Source of the DNA: Pythium myriotylum
Taxonomy: Eukaryota > Oomycota > Peronosporomycetes > Pythiales > Pythiaceae
Reading direction: 5' to 3'
NCBI GenBank assembly: GCA_023091665.1
Contig: JALJCQ010000030.1
Span: 1,738,501 to 1,802,500 of the forward strand
DNA length: 64,000 nucleotides
The notes under the pieces were generated by a model. The model ran no database searches. It worked only from the letters and a program-made list of their open reading frames with translations, and was not told the DNA's origin. Of this stretch, positions 55,137 to 64,000 are shown one piece after another. The position numbers and the translations under genes were made by a program. Numbering within the stretch: position 1 is the stretch's first letter; every line of letters begins with the position of its first letter.

Positions 55137-55185
55137 TTCCTTCCTCTCTCTTAACTCTCTTTCTCTCCCTCTCTCTCTCTTCCCT
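55137..55185. repeat. Polypyrimidine tract between convergent genes
   Basis: Almost pure C/T for 49 bases (interrupted by one AA at 55153), rich in CTCTCT. It lies between the stops of PGAP6 copy 2 (55109) and the SAPS gene (55252). Confidence 0.8.
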
Positions 55186-55251
55186 GACCTGTCTACACTA
55201 TCTACCTGGTGCGACCAGACTCTCGTCAAGAGCATGAGCTGCATCCCCTAT

Positions 55252-57351
55252 TTACTTCTTACCCTTCTTCTTCTTCTTTTTGTTTTTGCTCTTCTTCGCA
55301 CTGCTGTCATCATCATTTCCATTCTCATGGGCATCGCTGCTCTCATCATGGGATTCACCACCACTCGTAACACCATTGTCGCTGTGATGACCATTCTCCG
55401 GTACAGATGACGCAACGGACGAAGTGTCCACGTCATCATCCTCCCCATCGTGCCCAGCCCCGGCGCCGTTACCAGCCGTGTGAGATTTTTTCTTGCTCTT
55501 CTTCTTCTTTTTCTTTTTCGATGAAAGATCATCGTCGTGATCTTCAGGCCACGCAACGTCGTCGACGAATCCCAACGAGCGGGCGTACTCCGAGCCATGA
55601 TCGATACCCTTCGTCTCCCCAATAGTTTGCCACGTGTCTCTCTGGTACATGCTTCCTGGACGCATGGACTGGGGCACGTTGAAGCCCAGCCCGTGGTTGC
55701 AGATCCGCGTCGTGTCAGCTCTAAGCTCCGACTCAAAGCCTCGCCACGTTGTGTGAGACTTCAGGAAATTCCGCAAAAACGCATCAGGGGATTGCGAGGC
55801 TGCTTGCAGCCGAATGGCGTTGCAGCACTGAAGAATATAGCCTTTGTTGCTCGTGTTCACTGATGCGTCTCGATAGTACTCAATTAGGGTCGTCACTAGC
55901 TTGAGCTTCTTGATCAGAATCTCGAGAGTCACTTGATTGTCTGTGCGCAATGCGATAAACACGAGTTGGTAAAAAGCTGCGTGGTAGAGATTGTTGTGAG
56001 CATACTCGAAAAACCACGCCAGGAGCACACGCCAGACGTTTGCGTCAAAGTGCTCGCTGAGAGTGCTCGGGTTATGGGCGACAATCTCGACCAGAGCGTC
56101 GACAAGCATCAAACGGAACTCGGTGAATGGTACCTTGACAACGTACGCAGTGTGGCGGACTGCACTTTCAGGCAGTGGCTTGTCTGGCGATGCTAGATCC
56201 ATTTCAATATTTTGCTGATCTTGATATTTGTCGATCAGGTACCTCAGCATCTTCCCCATATCCTTCTCAGCTAGTTCGAAAATTTGTGTGCGCAGCGAGA
56301 CCAGCTGGTTGGGCACGAGGTTGACGACTGTCGCGCCAAACGACTGGTATGGACTCGTGGGTGGTCCCTGCACTTTGTCCAGAATGCTGCGCTGCAACAA
56401 GCGCAACACGCACTTCATGGCAGCCGTGCGTTGGCCCTGGCTGCGCGACGTCGCTTTGTTCGTGTCAACAACTACATGAATGAGCCCTTCGAGCAACTCG
56501 GGGCAATAGGCAGCAGGCTGAAGCAATATAGCGCCGTTCTCGTCGGCCGACAGGCGGTCGACGAGCTCGACGAATGCATCAGCCGCCGCAATGTTGTGGG
56601 TCTCGGAGTAGCTGTCGCCGTACACATGCTCGGCGAGCACGAGCAGAACCTTCCACTCGGAGAGTGCACGGAAGAACTGCCACTTTTTCTGTGGCGTCGA
56701 CAAGTAAAAGCGGAGGAAATTGGCGTTGTGCGGCTTGCAGATGAGCGTGAGGAAGACCTCGGAAACAGAGGCATCCTCGATGCGCTCGAGCATGGCGCCC
56801 ATGTAGCGCCCAGCAGTGGCTGCGTTGCGGCCGATAACGTCGTAGACGTCGTCGAGGTGAACGCGCATGAGGCGGTCGATCACACGGCAGCCGTGGCTCA
56901 GCAGTCCGCGCGCGTTCTTTTGGAAGATGGGGAAGACGCACTTGGCGATGAGCTTGGTCTTTTTGCCGAGGAAGGTCAAGAGCGAGTCCTTGGGGTCGTC
57001 GCTCGCGAGCATCATGGTCGCGCGGTACGAGGCGATGACCTCTGGCGAGGCCTCGGCGTCCTCGGGGTCGTCGTGCTGGCGTGCGTCGACGTGGTCGGGC
57101 AGGGGCTGCGGTCCGTCGAGGATGGCGTGTTTCTGGATGTCGTGGCCCTCGATGCGCGTGATGTAGCTGATGAAGACGGCGAGCGCGAGGTCGTCGCTGA
57201 GCACGCTGACCAAGGAGGTGCTGATGGCGGGCACGCCGTCCTGCTGCTCGTTGCGCGGCTCGTCCGTGAGGATGCGGCGGATGACCTGCATGTACACCTG
57301 CTGCTGCGAGAGCTCGCGCTCGTCGGGCGGCGCCACCTCCGCGAGCGTCAT
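55252..57351 (-). CDS. SAPS-domain regulatory subunit of PP6/Sit4-type phosphatase
   Basis: One exon. From the ATG at 57351 (MTLAEVAPPDERELSQQQ) the protein has 700 residues. The helical-repeat region has SAPS hallmarks: DLALAVFISYI, LSHGCRVIDRLMRVHL, EVFLTLICKPHNANFLRFYL, FTEFRLMLVDALVEIVAHN, LLAWFFEYAHNNLYHAAFYQLV and the NKGYILQCCNAIRLQ block. SAPS proteins are the scaffold of PP6 (yeast Sit4) phosphatase, acting in cell-cycle and TOR-linked control. The C-terminus is acidic with several Lys-rich runs (KKKKKKSKKK). The frame is open a further 33 codons upstream, but the domain starts at MTLAEV. Assignment to SAPS rather than the related SMEK/PP4R3 family rests on the FFEYAHNN motif; I am fairly sure but not certain. 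Confidence 0.72.
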   Translation of the reverse strand: MTLAEVAPPDERELSQQQVYMQVIRRILTDEPRNEQQDGVPAISTSLVSVLSDDLALAVFISYITRIEGHDIQKHAILDGPQPLPDHVDARQHDDPEDAEASPEVIASYRATMMLASDDPKDSLLTFLGKKTKLIAKCVFPIFQKNARGLLSHGCRVIDRLMRVHLDDVYDVIGRNAATAGRYMGAMLERIEDASVSEVFLTLICKPHNANFLRFYLSTPQKKWQFFRALSEWKVLLVLAEHVYGDSYSETHNIAAADAFVELVDRLSADENGAILLQPAAYCPELLEGLIHVVVDTNKATSRSQGQRTAAMKCVLRLLQRSILDKVQGPPTSPYQSFGATVVNLVPNQLVSLRTQIFELAEKDMGKMLRYLIDKYQDQQNIEMDLASPDKPLPESAVRHTAYVVKVPFTEFRLMLVDALVEIVAHNPSTLSEHFDANVWRVLLAWFFEYAHNNLYHAAFYQLVFIALRTDNQVTLEILIKKLKLVTTLIEYYRDASVNTSNKGYILQCCNAIRLQAASQSPDAFLRNFLKSHTTWRGFESELRADTTRICNHGLGFNVPQSMRPGSMYQRDTWQTIGETKGIDHGSEYARSLGFVDDVAWPEDHDDDLSSKKKKKKKSKKKSHTAGNGAGAGHDGEDDDVDTSSVASSVPENGHHSDNGVTSGGESHDESSDAHENGNDDDSSAKKSKNKKKKKKGKK

Positions 57352-57519
57352 GGGGCTTCCTACAGAGCAGACAGAGAGAGCGTTGGCGTGCGTCGCACAG
57401 CGCGCCCACTCGACGCGCACATACCCTTCCTCTCGCGTCCAAGAAAACAAAGAGCTGGCCTCCTGTAACTTCTGGGAAGACCGAACTTCAGACGAGGGTA
57501 CGATACCATTAGGTTACGG

Positions 57520-58620
57520 TTACAAGCAGGGGGGACACGGGGTACGCAGCCCCAAGTTCTGGAGCTGCTGGGCGAGGTGCAGCGCGAAGGTCTCGAGCTT
57601 GGCCACGGCCTCGCCGTAGAACGGGAACGCGCTCGCGCGCTCGTGCGCCCGCAGCTTCTGCAGCACGAGCACGTGGTGGCAGCCGCGCACGTACGGCACC
57701 CAGACGCGGAAGCTCGCCGTTTCGGACGCGACGCCCCAGACGATCGGCCAGAGGCGGTGCGTCGAGTCCATGAACACGAACGACGACCCCACGCGCGCGC
57801 GCGCAAAGAGCGCGCGGAGAAACACGTACTCGGAGTCGCGCAAGAGACGAAAGTTTTCGACGCACACGAACGAAAACACAAAGAGATCGGTGGTCGACGC
57901 GTCCGTCTCCACGGCGCCGTTGAGAGGCGACTCGAGGCCCTCAGTGATATCGCAGCCTTTGAACGACCATGTCGCGTTCGTGCGCCCAAGGGTCCGCAGC
58001 GCTGTATCGACTGTGCTGATGGCTAGCTCCCACCCCGGTTCGTTGTCGTAGACGTTGGAATGGATCGAAACGTCTCCGACTCGGAGAAAATCCAACAGAT
58101 AGACAAAGCCGACCGAGTCGAACCCTGGGCCACCTCCGTACAGTGCGATGGTCCACCGCTTTTGCTTCGAGCCGAGCCCAAATATCTGAGACCGCAGTGA
58201 GCTCATTTCGCGGGAAAGCAAGAGTCCTGGAAAGTTACCGCAGCGGTGGATCTTGTCGATGATGTACCCAGTGCGCGCGCGTGCGTTGTCGAAAGACGGC
58301 CGGACGCCAGTGTTTGTCGAGTCGCAGAGCCCCTTCTTGAGAGCATAGGTGTCTTCCTTGGAGGACTCTGGCAGCGACGCCACTAGTAGCTGCAGCAATG
58401 CCTCGTTCTGCGTCTTGACGAAGTGGGTCCAGACGTGGGAGAACCGCCGACTGGCAGTGCTGAGCGGCGACTTCTTGGACCACTTGGCCGAGCCGCCATA
58501 CTGCAGCCATGCGCACGTGAACGAGAGCCGCCTGCACACGGAGCGCAGCGTGCGGCGGTCGTCGGGCTCGAGAAACGCCGCGACGAGCCATCCGCTCGTG
58601 ACATCCTCAAGCGCCTGCAT
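57520..58620 (-). CDS. F-box-like N-terminus with methyltransferase-like C-terminus, orphan
   Basis: 366 residues from the ATG at 58620 (the frame is open to 58713, but only from a TTG). Residues 1-60 look like an F-box: SGWLVAAFLEPDDRRTLRSVCRRLSF. The C-terminal 200 residues look like a Rossmann SAM-dependent methyltransferase: WTIALYGGGPGFDSVGFVYL gives the glycine-rich loop, followed by a YDNEPGWELAI acidic strand end and a late DLFVFSFVCVE strand. The middle is helical and charged. The combination is not one I know by name. It is divergent from the molybdo-flavoenzyme gene by 158 bases. Confidence 0.65.
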   Translation of the reverse strand: MQALEDVTSGWLVAAFLEPDDRRTLRSVCRRLSFTCAWLQYGGSAKWSKKSPLSTASRRFSHVWTHFVKTQNEALLQLLVASLPESSKEDTYALKKGLCDSTNTGVRPSFDNARARTGYIIDKIHRCGNFPGLLLSREMSSLRSQIFGLGSKQKRWTIALYGGGPGFDSVGFVYLLDFLRVGDVSIHSNVYDNEPGWELAISTVDTALRTLGRTNATWSFKGCDITEGLESPLNGAVETDASTTDLFVFSFVCVENFRLLRDSEYVFLRALFARARVGSSFVFMDSTHRLWPIVWGVASETASFRVWVPYVRGCHHVLVLQKLRAHERASAFPFYGEAVAKLETFALHLAQQLQNLGLRTPCPPCL

Positions 58621-58778
58621 TCGTGCAGTGAGCTGCTCCACGTCACAGAGAGGAGCAGCGGTTCGCGGAGACCGAACCGTCACGGTCTCTTGAACCGTGT
58701 CGCCTGGCAACAATCATTCCTCGTTCCGCGGATCTCCTCAAACGGTATCCATCTTCTCATTGTTCTTCGGAAGTCGCG
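58621..58778. promoter_or_regulatory. Divergent promoter with inverted repeat
   Basis: 158 bases between two outward-facing starts. GAGACCG (58668-58674) and CGGTCTC (58683-58689) form a perfect 7-base inverted repeat, and GAACCGT occurs twice (about 58674 and 58692). TCTCATTGTTCTTC just before the ATG at 58779 is similar to the oomycete initiator. Confidence 0.5.
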
Positions 58779-61700
58779 ATGGCGCCGCCACGGCTGGATG
58801 TGGCCTGGGGCGACACCGTCGAATTCGTTCTCAACGGCCGCCGCGTCGCTCTGCGCCGCCCACATCCCGACGCAAAGCTCATCTCGTTCCTGCGCGACGA
58901 GGCCAGACTCACAGGCACAAAGCTCTCTTGTGGCGAGGGCGGCTGTGGCGCCTGCACAGTCGTGCTCTGCCACCGCCCACAGGAGCAGATTCCGGACGTG
59001 GGTCTTTCTTCCAGCGAGGTCGTGTTCCGCGCCGTCAATGCATGCCTCTTCCCCGTGTGCGCGCTCGATGGGTTAGAGGTTTTGACGGTCGAAGGCATTG
59101 GGTCCACCGTCAGTGGCTTCCACGACGTCCAGAAGCGTCTTGCAGACGCTAACGGCTCGCAGTGCGGTTTCTGCACGCCAGGAATGGTCATGAACATGTA
59201 CGAGCTCTTACGTAAGTCTCCGATGCGTTCAAAGCGCGAGATCGAAGACCACTTTGATGGCAACCTGTGTCGCTGCACTGGTTATCGACCGATCTTCGAA
59301 GCCTTCCACTCCTTTTCCACCGAGAAAGTGGAAAACAGAATCCCACTTCGATACGAAGACACTAGCGACCAACTCAGCAATGTTGATGGTGTTTTGAGTG
59401 GTTGTGAACACCTGGAGGATTGGTTGCTTGTGGATAGTGTGGAAACAGGTAAGAGGACTGTGTGCGAGGCTAAGTGTGGCGGAATCAAGGCTCGACAATG
59501 CGAGAAATACCTAGATCTTGAAGAGCTCTTCCCTTCCATACTTCCCGAGCGACTCGATGGAACAGCAAAGCAAGAGATTCAACCATCGGATTTTGTCATC
59601 AATTTCAAACCGCGCCCCCTGAAGATCTCAGCACTTGACGAAAACGGAAAGGTTGCAAGAGCGTGGTATCGCCCGCTCTCGCTTGAGCAACTACAATTGA
59701 TCCTTGAGGAGAATAGCTTATCACACATATCTTTCGTTGGTGGCCGCACGGCCCACGGGGTGAGCAAGTACTACAACAATACTGCACCCTACAACCGACC
59801 TACTGAAATGCCCGTGCAGATCGAGCTTAACTACATCGCCGATATGAAGACTTTTCAAGTTGATGAAACTCATAACAATGTGACCGTCGGCGCGGCTATT
59901 ACGATCAACTCGCTGATCACTTTCCTCACTCGATTCGACAATGAAAACTTCGACTACTCGGTGCTTCGCGAGCTCGCGACTCTGCTGGGGCGCGTCGCCA
60001 ATAACCAGGTCCGAAATTCAGGGACTTGGGCAGGAAATCTCAGTCTCTGCCGGGAACACCCGTCTTTCGTCTCGGATATTGTCGTGGGTCTCCTGGGCAT
60101 TGGTGCAACACTGACCCTGCTGAATGAGAAGCTACAGCGAGAGGAAGCCGTTGCAATCGACGCTTTTCTGCAAAAGCCTAGAACAGATTTCACGATTATC
60201 CTCGCGATGCAGTTACCCCTTACACCGCGAGCGTCCGATAGTAAACGGCAGCAACTTTGTTGTTACAAGGTAGCTCAGCGTCCCCAGAATGCGCACTCTC
60301 ATGTCAATTGCGCGATCTGGTTTCTTACGCGCATGGATCAGAAACCTAGTGTATGTTTGGAAGCCCGTCTTGCGTTTGGCGGTGTCAGCAAATATCCCGC
60401 ACGATTCATGTCGACGGAGAAATTTCTATCAGGACGTGTGATGACCCAGCAGACTTTAGACGATGCGCTCGTGCATCTCGAAGATGATCTCAAGAAGATT
60501 GGCGAGAGTGATGCATTTGGATCAACGATTTTCAGGCTATCGGTGACGAAGAGTTTGCTGTACAAATCGTTTCTTGCTACCGTCGCTGCTGATGAAATCT
60601 CGGACCCTTCTGTTGCATCTGCCCCTGCAAAGCTCTTGCGCGGAATTTCCACCGGAACGCAATCGTTCAAACCGAGTGACTCGACGGCGCCAGTATCATT
60701 GCCTATTCCCAAGATCGGCATGAAACTGCAAGTGACGGGTGAGGCTGGATATACTGCCGACAAAGAGCTCCCTCCGAGCGCGCTTTACGGTGCGATCCTG
60801 TTCAGTCGATCCGCTCCCAAAACACTCGTTAGCATCGACAAAGATAGTAAGACACGGTCGATGGAAGGTGTCGTTGATATCATCACTGCAGCTGACATCC
60901 GTGGTGAAAACGACATATCCTCCGGTACTAAAGAAGAGCCACTCTTCGTCCCAGTTGGGGGTGTTGTACGTTGCGTTGGCGCCCCGATTGCTTTGGTGCT
61001 TGCGAAAACCCCCGAAAATGCCGAGTTGGCTGTAAAGTCTTGCGAGGTCGAGTACGGCGTCGTGCCGCCAGACCAGCTCTGGCACGGCCAGGCTGACGGA
61101 GAACCGATAGTTAATATCGATATGGCGATCAAGGCTGGCACGCTTGCCAGCAGTGAGCCCATCCAGGTTGGTGACGACGCGGTCACTGATAAACTGAAGC
61201 GCTCCAAGCATACACTTCAAGGGTCGATACTGCTGGGAGCTCAGAAGCACTTTTACATGGAGCCTCAAGTGTCAGTTGTGTCAATGCAGGAAGGAGGCAT
61301 CTTTCTCGTCGAGACATCCTCTCAGTTCCCTACATTTACACAGCAACAGCTCGCGGCGATCTTGAATGTCCGTTACCACGATGTAGTCGTTCAAGTCCAA
61401 CGAGTTGGCGGTGGCTTTGGAGGTAAACTTACGCGCAGCGTAGTTAATGCAGCGGCCGCTGCAGTCGCCACTCAAAAGCATCGTCAGATTGTGCGTGTTC
61501 TTAATGACCGCAGTGCCGACTTCAGGCTCGTTGGTGGACGAGAAAACATGCGTGGTCACTACACCGTCGGTTTTGATGATGATGGTTATATTCAAGCAGT
61601 GGATCTCCGCCTTGATGTTGATTGTGGCTACACGGTCGGTGACTCCTCCGGGTCTGCAGAGATGGCGGTTCGGTGGTCCGACTCATCTTACCATGTACCG

Positions 61701-63073
61701 TCGTTTCGTTGCCGTGCTTTCCTCTACTTGACGAATACTCAAACTTGTACTTCTCACCGTGCCCCTGGCGTGCCGCAGTCACGAGTGTTGTACGAAGCTG
61801 CTCTACACCATATCGCTGATTTTCTCGGACTTCCGATGCGTTGGATTCAGGAGCGGAACTTGTATAAAGACGGTGACCGTACACCTTACGGTCAAGCTCT
61901 GAATGGCGTACGGCTTCATGAGGTCTGGGACCGAATGATTGTATCGTCTTCTGTTGAACAGCGGGAAGAGGCCATCGCGGTATTCAACAACAACAACAAG
62001 TGGAAGAAACGTGGCATCGCGTGCACGCCGACCAAGTACGCAATGCAAGTGGCTGGTCGGAAGGACGGTTCCCGCGTCGAGATCTTTGCGGGCGATGGAA
62101 GTGTCCTCCTCTCTCACGGAGGCTGTGAGATTGGTCAAGTACGTATCCATTTCTTCATCTAGTCGTTTGTTTTTCTTCTCTCACCTCGATGTTTGTTCCG
62201 ACCGCAGGGCATCCACACGAAAGCTGCTCAAGTCTGTGCGTATGAGCTTGGCATCCCTCTAAAGCTCATCGCCGTACGTCCGACATCGACCGACAAGACT
62301 CCTAACAGCGAAGCTACGGGCGGTTCAAGCACGTCGGAGTCGGTCGCGCGCTCTATCATGTGCGTACTCCGCACAAACGACTTGGTTATTGCCGATTTCT
62401 AACAGATTTTTTCAGTGCATGCTGCACAGAGCTAAATCGGCGCCTGCAGCCGATTCGTGAAGCCGATCCTGATATGTCTTGGAAAGACCTCGCGCGTCTC
62501 GCGGATGAGCGGGGAGTTAGTCTCTTTGCAGGCGCGCAGCCAAAGGCCACATTGCCAAGTGGCGACTCGTTCGATTACTTTGTCTACGCTGCGGCGTGCT
62601 CCGAAGTTGAGGTTGACATACTCACTGGCGAGATCAATATTCTCAGTGCCGAGATTGTGTACGACTGTGGTATCAGCTTGAACCCATCCATTGACATTGG
62701 CCAGATTGAAGGTGGATTCGTCATGGGCATCGGGCTTTACCTCCAGGAAGAGGTAGCGTATGCTGAGTCGGACGGTGCCCTCCTCACACAGGGCACGTGG
62801 GAGTATAAAGTACCATGCTCGAAAGACATCCCTGAACAGTTTAAAGTCACTCTCCTCGAGAACGACCTTAACCCAAGGGGTGTGCTGAACTCCAAGGCTA
62901 CTGGTGAGCCTCCATACGCGTTGGCTACGAGTGTCTTCTTCGCTGTAAAGAATGCACTCATGGAGAGTCGATCAGAGCGCGGGCTCGAACAGTTCTTCCA
63001 CTTGGATGTGCCAGCCACAGTCTCCCGCAGACAGGAGGCAGTGGCAATTCAAGCAGGAGATTACGTAGTATGA
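58779..63073 (+). CDS. Molybdo-flavoenzyme, xanthine dehydrogenase/aldehyde oxidase family
   Basis: Introns 62139-62207 and 62360-62415 give 1,389 residues, close to the family length. The two 2Fe-2S domains (LSCGEGGCGACTVVL; QCGFCTPGMVM and NLCRCTGYRPI), the FAD domain (NQVRNSGTWAGNL) and the molybdopterin domain (RVGGGFGGK; GEPPYALATSVFFAVKNAL with the catalytic Glu) are all present. Three residues that bind purines in bovine xanthine oxidoreductase differ. The Glu after GGGFGGK (E802) is Leu; R880 aligns with Met (EMAVRWSD); and the RGFG motif (F914) is RAPG. In aldehyde oxidases the first two are also replaced by non-polar residues. So the fold is complete and probably active, but xanthine is unlikely to be the main substrate; aldehydes or N-heterocycles are more plausible. 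Whether NAD or oxygen is the acceptor is not decided. Confidence 0.88.
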
Positions 63074-63259
63074 GGGTGTAAGGGGAGCCATGGGTTTTAA
63101 AGATGCAAAAGGCATGTATGAAAGTTCTATTGGGAGTGAGTATGAGGTTACATCGCACGCGACACCATACAGATTCTATCATCAGCTAGTAAATATCGTT
63201 CGACTTGCTGCGAAAGGAATCGAAGGCAAGTCCACGTGGTGTGAGACCAAGGTGCTCAC
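63074..63259. other. Intergenic gap between convergent genes
   Basis: 186 bases between the stop of the molybdo-flavoenzyme and the stop of eEF3. No feature seen. Confidence 0.5.
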
Positions 63260-64000
63260 TTACTCGTCATCTTCATCCGAGTCCGAGTAGTACTCGCCGC
63301 GCTTCTCAGCCTCCTTCTTGGCCTTGGCCTTGGCCTTGAGCTCCTTGCGGGTGAGCTTGCGCTTGATCTTGGTCTTGGTGACGTTGCCAAAGGCATCAAC
63401 CGTCTCCTCCTCGTCCTTCTGCTCGATTTTGGTCTTGTCCTCCGGAACCTGGCCATCGATCGTGAGCACACCAGCCTCGACGTTCCAGGTCTCCTGGCAC
63501 AAAGCAGACGTGAACTCGTTGTTGTGCGAGATCATGACGACACCACCGTTGAACTCCTTAATGGCGGCGGCAAGAGCGCCGAGCGAGTCGCGGTCAAGGT
63601 AGTTGGTCGGCTCATCGAGAACAAGGATGTGCGGGTTCAGCCACATGGCGGCGGCAAGCACAACCTTGACCTTCTGGCCACCCGAAAGACCACGCATGCG
63701 CGAGTGGGTACCGAACTCGGCGCCAAGGCCGAAGTTGTCAAGGTGCTTCTGGACAGCGATGGCCGTCACAGGGCGGGCCTGGAGGTTGGCACGGGCAGCC
63801 TCACGATCATCGGCAATCTGGAGGAGCTTTTCCCAGCCCCACTTCTCCATCTTCTCACGCGGCACCCACGAGTTCTCCTCAATCGGGAGCTTGTCCCACT
63901 TGATTTCGTACTCGAAGCTCTTCTTGAACTTGCGGCGCGAGACGATTTCCTCGAGGACACGCTTCTCGCCCTCCCAATTAACAGGGAGCTTGAACTTGGC
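63260..64000 (-). CDS. Translation elongation factor 3 (ABC-F type), 3' part
   Basis: The frame runs off the right edge, so only the C-terminal 247 codons are present. The last part of the chromodomain-like insertion is seen (SFEYEIKWDKLPIEENSW). The second ABC module follows: GLSGGQKVKVVLAAAMWLNPHILVLDEPTNYLDRDSLGAL contains signature motif, Walker B and D-loop, and VVMISHNNEF carries the switch His. The end is the Lys-rich tail typical of eEF3 (RKLTRKELKAKAKAKK) with an acidic finish. eEF3 clears E-site tRNA; it is known from fungi and is also present in oomycetes and some algae. Codon use is strongly biased to C/G endings compared with neighbours, as expected for a highly expressed gene. 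Confidence 0.93.
   Translation of the reverse strand, partial: AKFKLPVNWEGEKRVLEEIVSRRKFKKSFEYEIKWDKLPIEENSWVPREKMEKWGWEKLLQIADDREAARANLQARPVTAIAVQKHLDNFGLGAEFGTHSRMRGLSGGQKVKVVLAAAMWLNPHILVLDEPTNYLDRDSLGALAAAIKEFNGGVVMISHNNEFTSALCQETWNVEAGVLTIDGQVPEDKTKIEQKDEEETVDAFGNVTKTKIKRKLTRKELKAKAKAKKEAEKRGEYYSDSDEDDE

Noticed and set aside
56284..57468. Long plus-strand frame opposite the SAPS gene
   Set aside because: It mirrors the high-GC coding bias of the SAPS gene; its composition (Val/Leu/Glu/Arg-rich, no motif) is that of an antisense shadow.
1..64000. CRISPR arrays, tRNA or rRNA genes, transposons
   Set aside because: No spaced identical repeats, cloverleaf-type conserved boxes, rRNA-like stretches, transposase, reverse transcriptase or long terminal repeats were recognised by eye; a tRNA scan could still find one I missed.

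Overview
The window looks like nuclear DNA of an oomycete (Peronosporales-type, Phytophthora/Pythium-like). Protein-coding genes are densely packed on both strands. Their introns are few and short (mostly about 55-80 bases, GT..AG). Gene content is eukaryotic: a cohesin loader, SNARE, RNase P subunit, KEOPS subunit, bromodomain proteins and eEF3. Typical oomycete families are also present: a GH81 beta-1,3-glucanase, a cAMP-receptor-like GPCR, OSCA/TMEM63 channels and TMEM8/PGAP6 proteins. The assignment to oomycetes is an inference from this mix, not from a marker gene. I saw no rRNA, tRNA, CRISPR array, transposon or viral gene.

Layout. 1-10.2 kb: a pipsqueak-HTH/aminotransferase fusion, a TBC1D7-like protein and the cohesin loader SCC2/NIPBL, which has one in-frame stop near its N-terminus. 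10.7-18.2 kb: small housekeeping genes (TIM9, a Qc-SNARE, a small membrane protein, RPP14, PCC1) around a large multi-pass membrane protein with a repetitive acidic tail. 18.3-24.7 kb: a HEAT-like giant and a GH81 glucanase, convergent with 3 bases between their stops. 25.7-36.7 kb: two PX-domain proteins, a cyclic-nucleotide-binding protein, a short BET-like bromodomain protein, a membrane-anchored coiled-coil protein, a secretory nine-repeat protein ending in a J-like domain without HPD, and a disordered protein. 37-43.3 kb: a very large DDT/WHIM/double-bromodomain chromatin protein. 43.5-49 kb: a seven-helix cAMP-receptor-like GPCR and an OSCA/TMEM63 channel with a cysteine-rich lectin-like insertion. 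49.5-55.1 kb: a tandem pair of PGAP6/TMEM8-like genes, the second with a one-base frameshift. 55.2-64 kb: a SAPS phosphatase subunit, an orphan F-box-like/methyltransferase-like gene, a molybdo-flavoenzyme of the xanthine dehydrogenase/aldehyde oxidase family and the 3' part of eEF3.

The genes do not form one pathway; this is ordinary core-genome territory. Themes recur: chromatin and cohesion (SCC2, BET-like, DDT/WHIM protein), membrane traffic (SNARE, PX proteins, TBC1D7), and surface sensing (GPCR, OSCA channel, PGAP6 pair, CNB protein). Many neighbours are divergent with 100-480 base shared promoters, or convergent with 3-140 bases between stops. The most unusual items are domain combinations: HTH fused to a PLP enzyme, an HPD-less J-protein with nine luminal repeats, a lectin-like insert in a mechanosensitive channel, and an XDH-fold enzyme whose purine-binding residues are replaced.
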